Source: JASJBU01 sp963790775
GTDB taxonomy: Bacteria > Pseudomonadota > Gammaproteobacteria > Chromatiales > Chromatiaceae
Direction of reading: 5' to 3'
Assembly: GCA_963790775.1 (NCBI GenBank)
Contig: CAWBPR010000005.1
Coordinates: 558,001-622,000 of the forward strand
DNA length: 64,000 nt
The notes below the pieces were generated by a model. That model ran no database searches and had not been told where the DNA came from. It saw only the letters and a program-made list of their open reading frames with translations. Positions 54,509 to 64,000 of the stretch are shown in pieces. The position numbers were made by a program, and so were the translations under genes. Position 1 is the stretch's first letter; each line of letters begins with the position of its first letter.

Positions 54509-56032
54509 TTAAGAATTCGACTCTGTGGACTCGGTTCGCGGCTTGTCAGGTGAAAGCGGCGCTGCGGGCGCTGCAGCTTCGTCCAACATGACTTTCTCTG
54601 TCCCTGATGGGTTGGTGAACTGATCGTTCAGGGTCTGTATATAAGTATCGGTGTCCTGGATGACCTGGGTCAGTTGTTTGCGCGCCTTGCGACCCCAGCC
54701 TGCCGGCGATCTCCGGAAGATGCTGCGCCAGGGTTTGGTGCTGCGCTGGAAGGCCCCGGCGATGTTGCCTTTCAGGCCGGACTTGGATTTCTCTTTGCGG
54801 AGCGATCCCATCAGGGTCTTGGCTGAGATGGACCTGACACCATAATGGATGAGCAGCAGCACGATCACGATTCCGCCAAGCACCAGCCAGGGGACGACGG
54901 GATTGCTCCCCTCCTGCATCCACGGCGGGGTGAAACTCAGCCCGGTCCAGTAACCCGCCTTGATCGTCAGGCCGAGTAAGACCAGCATCAGGCCTCCCAT
55001 CAGCACGCCGTCTCCCCAAAGCACTCGTTTTCGCCATTTCGCCAAGGCGCGGCTTATCACTGGAATGCTGCGTTCTTCGATATCCCTGGCGGTCTTTTCC
55101 AGGGTGCCTACGATACGATAAGCACGTTCGATCTCCACCTCTTCCATACGGCTATGAATCTCACTCAGGTCTGCATCGCGCTTTGTCTCATACCGGTTTC
55201 GCAGCGCCTCATCCTCAATGGGGATAGCCGCATCAGGATTATAGATGGCGTAAAAGCGTCCTGCAGTCAGGCCTCTTTCTCCCAGCGCGCGTTGCCAGGC
55301 GGCAATCACATCCTCCGGGTTGTTCTCTCTTGCTGTGGTATCGATCTGATTCAGGATATACAGAAACTTCCCGGTATCTGCGCGATGTATCGTGCGATCG
55401 ATAAGATGATTCAGGGTGTCTTGCATGGCGCCTGGTTCTGGATGACGGGCATCAAACAGCACCAGCACCAGATCTGAAAGGTCGATGATGTGATCGGTGA
55501 TTCTGAGGGTGGAGGTGCGCTGGGCGTCAGCATCGAAGCCGGGAGAGTCGATCAGTATCTTGCCCCGGAGAGTCTCGCTGGGGCAGGTTTTCAATTGCAG
55601 GTAGGCATCGATACGGTCTCCCTCACCCTTGGCGACCTTTTCAATCTCTTCCGACATCTGATAGAAAGGGAAGCGCGGATCTGAATCCAATGCCACACCA
55701 GGCAGAGCATGCGCAGTGGCTTCCTTGCTGTAGCAGATCACAGTGAATTTATCATCCACTGCCTGATTTCCGGAACGTTGTATGCTGTGTCCGATGTAGT
55801 GGTTTATAAACGTCGACTTGCCGGCGGAAAAGGTTCCCAGAATCGAAATCAACGGCCACCAGGGAATCTGGGTGGCGTAAGAGTTGTCTCCACTCAGCAG
55901 CCCCAGCTTGAAAGCCACGCCATCCAGTATTCGGAAACTCTGTACTGCCCGGAGCAGGATTGGGTTCTCCTGTTCCAGGTGGGACTCGAGATGCTGTAAA
56001 CGTGCCTCAATGATCTGTCCGGCGGGGTGCAT
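54509..56032 (-). CDS. Dynamin-like GTPase with two membrane helices
   Basis: A 507-residue protein. GTPase motifs: G1 GTFSAGKST (66-74), Thr-containing switch DKFTVICY, G3 DSPGFDADAQ, and G4-like LNQID (Asn-Gln instead of Asn-Lys). The C-terminal half has helices, then two membrane spans (GVLMGGLMLVLLGLTIKAGY and VPWLVLGGIVIVLLLIHYGV) and a basic tail. This order suits a bacterial dynamin-family membrane-remodelling GTPase or a YcjX-like relative. AGGAG lies upstream. Alone in its unit; role in vivo is unknown. Confidence 0.8.
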   Translation of the reverse strand: MHPAGQIIEARLQHLESHLEQENPILLRAVQSFRILDGVAFKLGLLSGDNSYATQIPWWPLISILGTFSAGKSTFINHYIGHSIQRSGNQAVDDKFTVICYSKEATAHALPGVALDSDPRFPFYQMSEEIEKVAKGEGDRIDAYLQLKTCPSETLRGKILIDSPGFDADAQRTSTLRITDHIIDLSDLVLVLFDARHPEPGAMQDTLNHLIDRTIHRADTGKFLYILNQIDTTARENNPEDVIAAWQRALGERGLTAGRFYAIYNPDAAIPIEDEALRNRYETKRDADLSEIHSRMEEVEIERAYRIVGTLEKTARDIEERSIPVISRALAKWRKRVLWGDGVLMGGLMLVLLGLTIKAGYWTGLSFTPPWMQEGSNPVVPWLVLGGIVIVLLLIHYGVRSISAKTLMGSLRKEKSKSGLKGNIAGAFQRSTKPWRSIFRRSPAGWGRKARKQLTQVIQDTDTYIQTLNDQFTNPSGTEKVMLDEAAAPAAPLSPDKPRTESTESNS

Positions 56033-56376
56033 GAATATTCAACTCCTGCGAATGGCAATTTATCGTCTTATTAAATAGGACGCATCTGTCCCGGGGTCGG
56101 TATAAATAGTAGCGCGACATACGGGGTGGGAATAGTGAAAAGATTAACTCAGAAATATAAGATTTTGTAGTTGGGAATATTAGGGTCGCTAGGTTATTGA
56201 ATTATAATAAGTTAGGTATTTGGTGTAATGCTTAATTAGTTGTTTTTTAATATTTTCTTGCGCTACGTCCTAAGTTGCATTGACCTGCAGCATCGGGGAT
56301 ACTGAGCCGTCTTTATCGGGGGGGTTTCTCACGGCCCCGTCTTACACGAATTTTAAAGTCTTTTGGGGAGAACACT
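56033..56376. other. A+T-rich intergenic region
   Basis: There are 344 bases, very A+T-rich from 56140 to 56260, between divergent genes. It probably carries both promoters, but no pair of boxes with normal spacing is convincing. GGGGAG near its right end is the ribosome site of the SCP2-like gene. Confidence 0.4.
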
Positions 56377-56772
56377 ATGGCAGAGCTGTTTTCAGATGAG
56401 TGGATGAAGGGCTATATGGAGCATTGGAATGCTGAGCCTGAGCTGTCTGATGCCCTCGCGCAAATCGGATTCAACAGTGTAATAGGATATGGTTTTGAGG
56501 GGGACGCTCAGCCCATTGGTGTGTTGACCGTTGAAAATGGCAAGGCTGTAGAGGCTGGCGCCTATAGCGGACAAACGATGAATTGGGACATCCGCGCTTC
56601 TGAGGATCAGTGGCGTAAGTGGATGGCTAAACCACCAGGTATGATGGGCCTTGGTATGGCCTTCACCTCCAGAAAAATGAAATTTAACGTGGGCGACTAC
56701 TCTGCCATGATCAAGGATCCGCGCATGGCCGGGCCCTTCATCAAGAGCTTTTCTGTAATGGGACGTGTCTGA
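56377..56772 (+). CDS. SCP2-like sterol/lipid-binding domain protein
   Basis: A 131-residue single-domain protein: FSDEWMKGYMEHWNAEPELS, then GDAQPIGVLTVENGKAVEAG and DWEIRAS-like MNWDIRASEDQWRKWM, ending KDPRMAGPFIKSFSVMGRV. This is the compact SCP2 pattern seen in bacterial lipid-binding proteins. No signal peptide, so cytosolic. It precedes an RND adaptor and pump on the same strand by 89 bases, suggesting a lipid-like cargo for the pump; that link is inferred. Confidence 0.78.
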   Translation: MAELFSDEWMKGYMEHWNAEPELSDALAQIGFNSVIGYGFEGDAQPIGVLTVENGKAVEAGAYSGQTMNWDIRASEDQWRKWMAKPPGMMGLGMAFTSRKMKFNVGDYSAMIKDPRMAGPFIKSFSVMGRV

Positions 56773-56861
56773 ATTAAGTCATAGACAACCGGTTTGGTGA
56801 AACGTCTGATGATCTTTGGGTAATGTCTCTTACCCCAAATTTAGAGCAGGTCAAATAAACT

Positions 56862-58016
56862 ATGGGTGACAGATTGAAAGCAATGGTGCTCGCGACCGGG
56901 ATGGCGTCGGTGATATCCCTCGTAGCTGACGCAAACGCAATAAATCCAGCGAGCACAGGTGACTATTTCGTGGTACAGCAATCACAGGGTGTGCCTCATG
57001 TATCCTTGGGTGGCACAGTGGTTCCATACAAAGAGGTTACGCTCTCTGCGCAACTGCCGGGTCGGGTTAAATTTCTGGCGGGTATCGAAGGTGATACTTT
57101 CGAGGAAGGCGACCTGTTGGTTGAGTTGGATGATAGTGAATTGAAAGCCAAGCGGCAGGCCGCAATGGCGCAGCTGGCGAATGCGGATTCCCAACTGCGC
57201 AACGCCGGAGTGCAGTACAATAGGGAGCTCTGGTCTCCCAAATCGAAAGCAGCGCCTGGCGGTATGGGCGTGCCCAACCTCTTTGATTCGATGTTCACCC
57301 GCCCGATGGAGGACTTCATGGGAGAACGGGATGAAGGTGCGGAACGCAGCGCCGACATCTACTCTTCGAGGACCAATATCCAGCAGGCCCAAAATACCAT
57401 CTATCGGGTGCAGGCCGAGATTCGTGCGATCGATGCGAAATTGCGCGATGCACGCAGTGTTGCGCCGTTTGACGGCATTATCATGAAGAAATTCATCGAG
57501 GTGGGTGATACGCTGCAGCCGGGCCAGCCATTGCTGAAATATGCGGATGTTGAGTATCTGCAGATAGTCGTGGATGTACCGGGACGGCTGCGTCCCGGAT
57601 TGAACGAAGGCATGATGCTGCGGGCAGAGCTGGATGTCGGCGATCAGGAGGTGCCGGTCAGAGTCGCCCAGATCTTCCCCATGGCTGACGCCCAGCGACA
57701 TACCGTGACGATCAAGTTTGATCTCCCGCAGGGCGTATCAGCGCCTGGTATGTATGCCAAGGTGCTGGTGCCGGATTTTAATGCGCCAGCCAGATCAAAC
57801 CCGATCATTCCCAGCAGCGCGATTCGGTATAATGGTAGCCTTCCCGGGGTTTATGTGCTGGGTGAGGGTAACAAGCCATTACTGCGTCTGATTCGTGTTG
57901 GCGAGCAATTGCCGGGTGGTTATACGACAGTCTTGTCGGGACTTCAGGCGGGTGAGCAGGTGGTGCGCAACCCCGGTATGGGTATCAGCTCAGGCTGGGC
58001 ATCGCCGGCGCGTTAG
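56862..58016 (+). CDS. RND efflux periplasmic adaptor (membrane fusion protein)
   Basis: A 384-residue protein with a signal peptide (LKAMVLATGMASVISLVADA), a lipoyl half-motif GTVVPYKEVTLSAQLPGRVK, a long helical hairpin (about 85-185), the second lipoyl half (SVAPFDGIIMKKFIEVGDTL), and beta-barrel and C-terminal domains (SNPIIPSSAIRYNGSLPGVY). It should link an inner-membrane RND pump to an outer-membrane channel. The hairpin contains an unusual Gly/Met/Pro-rich insert (KAAPGGMGVPNLFDSMF). The pump follows; no outer-membrane factor gene is in the window. Confidence 0.9.
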   Translation: MGDRLKAMVLATGMASVISLVADANAINPASTGDYFVVQQSQGVPHVSLGGTVVPYKEVTLSAQLPGRVKFLAGIEGDTFEEGDLLVELDDSELKAKRQAAMAQLANADSQLRNAGVQYNRELWSPKSKAAPGGMGVPNLFDSMFTRPMEDFMGERDEGAERSADIYSSRTNIQQAQNTIYRVQAEIRAIDAKLRDARSVAPFDGIIMKKFIEVGDTLQPGQPLLKYADVEYLQIVVDVPGRLRPGLNEGMMLRAELDVGDQEVPVRVAQIFPMADAQRHTVTIKFDLPQGVSAPGMYAKVLVPDFNAPARSNPIIPSSAIRYNGSLPGVYVLGEGNKPLLRLIRVGEQLPGGYTTVLSGLQAGEQVVRNPGMGISSGWASPAR

Positions 58017-58056
58017 GCCTTGCTAGAATCTACCGGTAAGTTGGATAACTTCATGA

Positions 58057-58086
58057 GGGAGGCTCAGGCCTCCCGTAGTGTTTTTT
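58057..58086 (+). terminator. Intrinsic terminator/attenuator between adaptor and RND pump
   Basis: GGGAGGC-TCAG-GCCTCCC is a perfect seven-pair stem, followed after six bases by TTTTTT. It lies inside what should be one operon, so it may make the pump less abundant than the adaptor. Confidence 0.55.
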
Positions 58087-58141
58087 GGAAACAACCCGAT
58101 TCTGACGGGTTTGCAGATTTTTCGAAGCTTCGAGAGCACCT

Positions 58142-61100
58142 ATGAGCCAGAACGACGAGAAACTCGATCAGCTCCATTCCGTGGATCCCAATTACGAAGC
58201 ACATTTGGGTATCGCAGGTCGGACCGCAAGATTTTTTATTCAGTCTCCCCTTTCGCCCCTCTTCTTCATGGCCATGATGCTGATGGGGGCCATCGGCCTC
58301 TATGTCACACCCCGTCAGGAAGATCCTCAGATATCCGTCCCCATGGTGGATATCTTCGTACAATACCCCGGGGCCGCCGCTACTCAGGTTTCCAGTCTGG
58401 CGATTGAACCGTTGGAACGGATCATGTCCGAGATCCCTGGCGTCAAACATGTCTATTCCGCTTCCCAGCGTGGTGGTGGCGTAGTAACCATCCAGTTCGA
58501 GGTAGGGGAAAACATGGGGCCCTCGCTGGTCAAGGTCAACGACAAGATCGATTCCAATATGGATCTGATACCCCCAGGGGTGTTGCCGCCAATGGTCAAG
58601 GCGAAGGGCATAGATGATGTCCCGGTAGTCAATCTGACCCTCTGGTCCAAGGATATGGATGGGAATGGTGCGCCGGATGTGGATGACGGCCAGTTGAGGA
58701 TGCTGGCCCACGATGTGCTTCAGGCGCTCAAAGAGATACCCAATACCGGCAATGGCTTTGTGGTGGGTGGTCGCAAGGAGCAGGTCACCGTGGAAGTCGT
58801 TCCAGAGCGACTGGCAGGGTTTGGGATCAGTCTTGACCAGGTTGCGAACACCATCCGCACCGCCAACAGTGAACAGCGGGCCGGTGGTGTTGAGGCGGGC
58901 AGTACGCATTTTACGGTAGTCACCGGCTCATTCCTCAAGTCGGTTGAAGATATCAACCGGCTGGTGGTCGGTACGCATAATGATGTCCCTGTCTATGTGC
59001 ATGATGTGGCAAAGGTCAAGCAGGGACCGGAAGATGCCAAGCAACTGGTTGGCTTTCTACACCGGGAAGGCAAGCAGTCTTGATATCAAGGCGGATGGCG
59101 TGCCGGCAGTCACTATCGCGGTGGCCAAGAAAGAGGGTTCCAATGGCGTAGACGTGGCGCAAAATATCCTTGAGAGAGTGAATCATATCAAAGGCACACT
59201 GATACCCGAGAACGTTGAGGTCAGCATAACCCGGGATTACGGTGCATCGGCCGCGGACAAGGTCAATGATCTGATCTTCAAACTCTTTATTGCGACCGGT
59301 TTTGTTTTTCTCCTGGTGCTTGCGGCTTTCCGGGCGTTCCGTCCGGCGATCGTCGTGGTGCTGGTGATTCCGGTGGTGCTGCTGATGACCATCTTCAGTG
59401 CCTGGTTGATGGGGTATAGCATTGATCGGGTCAGTCTCTTTGCGTTGATATTTTCCATCGGCATCCTGGTGGATGATGCCATCGTAGTAGTGGAGAATAT
59501 CTATCGGCGCTGGCTGGAAGAGGGTAAGACTGATGTGGTAACCGCGGTGGATGCGGTGCGCGAGGTCGGCAACCCGACTATTCTGGCCACATTTACGGTG
59601 ATTGCCGCGCTGCTGCCAATGGGTTTCGTCACCGGCATGATGGGGCCTTACATGGAGCCAATCCCCGCGCTGGGTTCTGCTGCGATGCTGATTTCAGTGT
59701 TTGCCGCATTTGTCTTTACCCCCTATCTGACCATGTCGCATTGGCTGCGCCCCTCCATGCGCTATCTCGAGGTGGCGGGGGAGCGGGAGCATAAGGAATC
59801 CGAGAAGCTGGAGAGCCTGTTCCGCCGTATCCTTACCCCGATGATCGAATCACCCCGCAAAGCGCGGATTTTCAAACTGGTGATGTGGGGGGCATTCCTG
59901 TTTGCGTGCTCATTCTTCTATTTCAAGTGGGTGGCGGTGAAAATGCTGCCCCTCGACAACAAACCCGAATTTGCGGTGGTTGTCGATATGCCCGAGGGAA
60001 CCGCGTTACCGGTAACGGCGAACATGGCGCATCGCATGGCGGAAAAGATTCGTACCATGCCGGAAGTGACAGCCGTACAGGTTTATGCAGGGACTGCGCG
60101 ACCATTCGACTTCAATGGCATGGTGCGTCATTACTATATGCGTAAGGATCCCTGGCAGGCAGAGGTGCAGGTGCAACTGCTGCACAAATCCAAACGGGAA
60201 AGAACCAGTCATGATATCGCCGTTCAGACCCGCCAGGATCTGCAGGGAATGGTGGCAGGCACAGGTGCTAAGTATGCGGTAGTTGAAATGCCGCCGGGCC
60301 CGCCAGTGCTGCAGTCAGTGGTGGCGGAAGTGCATGGCCCCAGTTCGGAAGTCAGGCGTCAGGTAGCTAAGGATCTGACCGATATTTTCTCCGAGTCAGA
60401 GAGCCTGCGGGATGTCGATAACTATATGCGCGATCCCTATCAGTATTGGCGATTCACGGTAGATACTGAAAAATCGGTGAGGCGCGGCATCTCTGTGGAT
60501 ACGATCAACCGAAATCTGAGCATGGCCCTGGGTGGTTCGCCGCTGGGAGATGTCAAACAACGGGCAGGACACGAACCGACCAATATCATGATGCAGGTTC
60601 CGTTGGCGGAGCGCTCTGAAATTACCCGCTTGGGGGATCTGCCAATTCAATCCAGTACCGGTATCACGGTCCCCCTGCGTGAACTGGGGCGATTTGAGCA
60701 GGTCAGGGAAGAAGATATCATTTTTCATAAAGATCTGCGTGATGTGGAGTATGTGGTCGCAGATGTGGGCGGTAAACTGGCGGCGCCGGTCTACGGTATG
60801 TTCCAGGTGCAGGATCTTCTTGAAGAAAAGGGTTATCTGGCCCCTGATGGTGTTGCGCTGGATTCATATTGGCTGGGTGCGCCACCCAATGATTCGACTT
60901 CCTCCATCGAATGGGCCGGTGAATGGACGGTCACCTTTGAAACCTTCAGGGATATGGGCGCCGCTTTCATGGTGGCGTTGGTGCTGATCTATGTGCTCGT
61001 GGTCTGGGAGTTTGGCAATTTCCGCATCCCGGCGCTGATCATGGCACCGATTCCCTTGACGCTATTGGGTATAATTCCAGCACATTTTCTCTTTTTTCAA

Positions 61101-62252
61101 GTAGGCTGGGGTGGCGAGTTTACCGCCACTTCGATGATTGGGTGGATAGCGCTCGCCGGAATCATTGTGCGTAACTCCATTCTTTTAGTGGATTTCGCCA
61201 TCCATGAAATCCAGCATGGCAGCTCGGTAGTTGAAGCCGTCATTCAGTCCTGTAAAACCAGAACTCGCCCAATACTGATTACCGCCTTTGCGCTGGTCTG
61301 TGGTTCTTCGGTGATCTTTTTCGATCCAATCTTCCAGGGTATGGCTATCTCCTTGGCTTCTGGCGTGCTGGTTTCCACGGTTCTGACCTTGATTGTCATT
61401 CCATTGGGTTGCATCAAGGCAAGTAAAGACTTGATCGAGGTTGCGGCTGCCACCTGTCCGCCAGGCATCGAGATGCCTGCTTTGGTCTCTGACAGTTCGA
61501 CGGTGGTGCGGAAGCCCGAAATTTCACCCGAACCAATTGCCGCGAGAACTACGCCTATTTGGCTTACGGTCTGGAGCAAGTTATTTACCATTCTTACCAT
61601 GGCCTTCTATCTGATTCGAGGACTGCTCTTGTTACTCATGCAGCTCTTCAAGAAAAAGAGTAGAGCTGAAAGTGCGGTTCCTAAGGCCGCTTCAACCCCC
61701 GATGCTGACAGTTCCGGGTCTGGTGGAGGGGCTGGCTTTGCCTCTGGTGATGTAAGGCATAGGCCAGCTGCGGCCGCCGCCGCATATGAGCATTCCCAGC
61801 TTGCAGGCAATAAACCGGCAGAAGCAGCAGTTGCAGAGCAGCGGGCGGAACAAACCACAGGGGCTGCAAAAAAACCGGCCGATGTGAAGGCCGGGGCAGT
61901 GGAGCCTCCCTCAGACAAAGAGGCGACGAATGGGAAGATCGGTGCTCGTAAGGAAGAATCGAAACCTCAGTTGGTTGAGCAGGGCAAGGCAGAATCAAGC
62001 GCGACAAAACTGGAAACCAAGGATCAAGAGCAATCCGTCAACCCAAAAGCCAGGAAGCGTCCTTCAGCATTAAAGAAACAGGTGGAGAAGAAAAACGTCT
62101 CAGCTGCGACCTCAACAACTGCTGCCAAAGCGAAAGGGAATGGCGGGTCCAGTAGCAAGCCAGCTGAGAATAGGCCATCAGATAGTCAAAAGATAACGGC
62201 TCTACCCATTAGAAAAAAGGCGGCGCGCAGAGGGATACGACTTAAGACTTGA
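58142..62252 (+). CDS. RND-family efflux pump, frameshifted, with long Ala/Lys-rich tail
   Basis: The first frame (58142-59083) covers the N-terminal helix and porter domain (QISVPMVDIFVQYPGAAATQ). Removing one T from TTT at 59054-59056 gives GFYTGKASSLDIKADGVPAV and a continuous frame to 62252: about 1369 residues against about 1030-1060 for the family. RND hallmarks: TM4 GILVDDAIVVVENIYRRW with the Asp pair, and TM10-12 (MIGWIALAGIIVRNSILLVD). Beyond TM12 there is an extra hydrophobic span (KLFTILTMAFYLIRGLLLLL) and about 200 residues rich in Ala, Lys, Ser and Glu. Drug-, lipid- or other substrate is unknown. A downstream start at 58944 also reads open. Confidence 0.88.
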
Positions 62253-62299
62253 GGATGAGCATGTTGTGCTAAGCCATCCCGTTTGAACAATAGCTGGTA

Positions 62300-62923
62300 A
62301 TGATTTTACAAGCTATCTATGGGGTGGCTGAATTGTTAAAGACAAAACTGAATACACCTGTAGCCACGCTGTTTCTGGGTGTGATGCTAGCTTGGGATTT
62401 ATGGGCGGAGGATGCAGCATCTATCTATGACTACCAAGCAGTGACTCGGCAGCCGGGCCATTTTTCGAATTATCGATGGCGACCAACGGACAGCCCTCAT
62501 CCGCGGGCAGAAAATGGCGCGGGGGCATACAGGGCGGGTGAGGAACTGTTACCAGGTAGAACTCAAGCAATAATGACACCAGGTCCTGACGCCTACAGGC
62601 CTCGTGATAAGAATTATGGCATAGCTCCTCAAGTTGGCGCCTATCGTTTTCGCACCATATCACCGGATGAGCGATCGAGGGTTGACAGGCCGGAACCAGC
62701 AGATTCAAGTGTTAAGTCTCATCGGTATATTCCAAAGCCCACGTTTCGTGACTATGGCGGTCATCAATTGCAGCGCACACCTGAGGCAAAGCAGAACTTT
62801 AGATTCAGGCCGGAAGAGAGATTTAGCAGTCGTGGTGGGGAACATGGTTCGGTGTACATGGCGAACCCGGCAACAGCAGTTCCACCGGATTATGCGGCGC
62901 CTGTTTTTAGGCAGGGGGATTAG
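62300..62923 (+). CDS. Exported protein with Y-x-F/W-R-P motifs (first of two)
   Basis: A 207-residue protein. The N-terminal hydrophobic stretch (VATLFLGVMLAWDLWA) looks like a signal peptide cleaved after about residue 36; an internal TTG start nearer to it is possible. The rest is rich in Arg, Pro, Tyr and Ala and low in Cys and Lys, with YRWRP (58-62), YRFR (115-118) and FRFRP (167-171), the first two 57 apart. It ends AAPVFRQGD. Not recognised. A larger protein with the same motif follows in the same direction. Confidence 0.7.
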   Translation: MILQAIYGVAELLKTKLNTPVATLFLGVMLAWDLWAEDAASIYDYQAVTRQPGHFSNYRWRPTDSPHPRAENGAGAYRAGEELLPGRTQAIMTPGPDAYRPRDKNYGIAPQVGAYRFRTISPDERSRVDRPEPADSSVKSHRYIPKPTFRDYGGHQLQRTPEAKQNFRFRPEERFSSRGGEHGSVYMANPATAVPPDYAAPVFRQGD

Positions 62924-62950
62924 AAGAGAAGAGGGGTAAGTGGATCCCCC

Positions 62951-62990
62951 ATTGTTAAACAATCAGCTGAAATTAACCGATCGATTTCAG
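62951..62990. promoter_or_regulatory. Two inverted repeats upstream of the second Y-x-F/W-R-P gene
   Basis: ATTGT-TAA-ACAAT (62951-62963) and CTGAAAT-N10-ATTTCAG (62967-62990) lie side by side, about 180 bases before the next gene. They may be operators or mRNA 3' structure for the first gene; neither has a U-run. Confidence 0.4.
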
Positions 62991-63172
62991 TGTTTCGAAA
63001 ATAACAAAGTGTTGAAGCAATCAGTAGCTGACGAAGTGTGAACAACGGGTATTTTTGTGTGGGGTTAGGTTTATCGCTACACTGTCTGCCGGGGAAGTTA
63101 TGTTCCAGTGCGCTATCTGATGAGTTTCGGTTGTCTACTATTTTTGATGTTAGGGAAAATAGAGTGAAATTG

Positions 63173-64000
63173 ATGAATTCGAGAAGGTTTTGGCTCTTCT
63201 TTATGTTGCTGATGATGCTTTTACCTTTGTCCAGGCTCAACGCAGCATCTGTTTATGGTTACGGATATCTTCCCATTAGCGGTCAATATCCCGGCGGCAG
63301 TTACCAGCCTCTGGTCTATCCCCGGCCGGTCAATGCGCATGATGTGAGATGGAGACCAATGCCCCCGTTGGACAGGCCGGTAGCGACCAGGCCAATGCCG
63401 CCGGTGTCCTATACCCGACACCAGGGTTATCAATTTAGACCTTGGCGCAGGGATTCCCGTTATCAACCAAGGTTTCCTCAACATCGGGCCAATTATCAGG
63501 TGCTGCAATATAGATGGCGTCCTCTCATTCCACATCAACCAGGCTCAGACTATCGAAGGAACGTCGCAGGAATCTATCAGTACCCGGCGGGTCGATATAC
63601 ATTTGTGCAAAACACCCCGGCATTCATGCCGGGTTTTGGACAGCGAAGGGTGATGCCTCCTATTCAGTTTTACCGGAACGCCTTAAGATCGCACACGACA
63701 GGTAATAGGAACGCAGCTGATTTAACTGGACAGGTATACCGCTCAACGGAGATCACGATACCTAACCATTATGTTTTCAGGCCCATCAGTCCAAAGAGGT
63801 ATGAAGATAAAAGAGCACAGTTTGCTGATACGATGCAGCGAGGATTTGACAATCATCAGTATCGTACTCAAAACAAATCAGTGGCGAGTTATAACTTCAG
63901 GCCTGTTTCAGTCACTCAGCAGCCAAGCCATAGTGGATCTGTGGCAGCGGAAATGGTTCGGAATACACCTTGGAGGTCAGTCACTACTGGCCGCTTCAGG
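63173..64000 (+). CDS. Exported protein with periodic Y-x-F/W-R-P motifs (second; 3' end outside window)
   Basis: The frame is open from ATG 63173 (a GTG three codons earlier is the alternative) to the right edge, 276 codons with no stop. A signal peptide (RRFWLFFMLLMMLLPLSRLNA) is followed by Tyr/Arg/Pro/Gln-rich sequence. Motifs counted from this ATG: VRWRP 58-62, YQFRP 86-90, YRWRP 113-117, YVFRP 200-204, YNFRP 240-244; the first three are 27-28 apart. No Cys is seen. Composition suggests a secreted, extended structural or binding protein. Family unknown. Confidence 0.75.
   Translation, partial: MNSRRFWLFFMLLMMLLPLSRLNAASVYGYGYLPISGQYPGGSYQPLVYPRPVNAHDVRWRPMPPLDRPVATRPMPPVSYTRHQGYQFRPWRRDSRYQPRFPQHRANYQVLQYRWRPLIPHQPGSDYRRNVAGIYQYPAGRYTFVQNTPAFMPGFGQRRVMPPIQFYRNALRSHTTGNRNAADLTGQVYRSTEITIPNHYVFRPISPKRYEDKRAQFADTMQRGFDNHQYRTQNKSVASYNFRPVSVTQQPSHSGSVAAEMVRNTPWRSVTTGRFR

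Overview
This window reads as chromosomal DNA of a motile gammaproteobacterium, mid G+C. The signs are the ffh / rpsP-rimM-trmD-rplS block with a divergent ypjD, a class I ribonucleotide reductase whose large subunit is about 960 residues with an N-terminal ATP-cone (as in Pseudomonas), a fused FlgJ muramidase, PatZ-type protein acetyltransferase, and a flagellar locus whose promoters look sigma54- and sigma28-dependent. The lineage cannot be fixed further from sequence alone; a marine or sulfur-oxidising, possibly host-associated, member is my guess (arsenosugar genes, eroded left end), not something shown.

Layout. 1-3.4 kb is a graveyard: the tail of an unknown gene, a decayed tandem-repeat secreted protein, a frameshifted unknown gene and a decayed ccdAB toxin-antitoxin module. 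3.4-9.7 kb carries a UPF0114 membrane protein, a zinc-ribbon miniprotein, nrdA-nrdB with an upstream NrdR box pair and DnaA box, and a CBS protein. 10-11.7 kb is an arsenosugar pair (arsS-like radical SAM and glycosyltransferase). 11.7-32.6 kb is the flagellar/chemotaxis locus: ycgR-flgN-flgM-flgA on the minus strand, then cheV-cheR, flgBCDEFGHIJKL, an inserted phd-vapC module, and fliC-flaG-fliD-fliS-fliT. 32.6-37.1 kb is ypjD, ffh and the ribosomal operon ending in a strong terminator. 37-43.5 kb holds a patZ-like acetyltransferase divergent from an HDAC-family deacetylase, sbcB, and small proteins. 43.6-50.3 kb holds a voltage-sensor K+ channel with RCK domains plus a second RCK protein, several unknown proteins, and a membrane di-iron hydroxylase. 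50.4-56 kb holds nrtR-nadA, an HDOD-diguanylate cyclase pair behind a good sigma28 promoter, and a dynamin-like GTPase. 56.4-64 kb holds an SCP2-like protein, an RND adaptor, an RND pump with an unusual Ala/Lys-rich tail, and two exported proteins sharing a periodic Y-x-F/W-R-P motif, the second running off the right edge.

How it works together. Recognisable sigma54 sites (GG-N10-GC) precede flgB, flgG, fliD and an unknown disordered protein; sigma28 sites (N11 spacing) precede flgM, fliC and the HDOD-GGDEF operon. This fits a multi-tier flagellar hierarchy extended to c-di-GMP signalling, with YcgR as receptor.

Caution. Many genes (unknown gene at 1.8 kb, ccdA, flgI, flgJ, flgK, fliC, fliD, a DUF3108-like gene, the RND pump) are broken by small indels, mostly one base in short homopolymers. 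These may be draft-sequence errors rather than real inactivation; sequence alone cannot decide.
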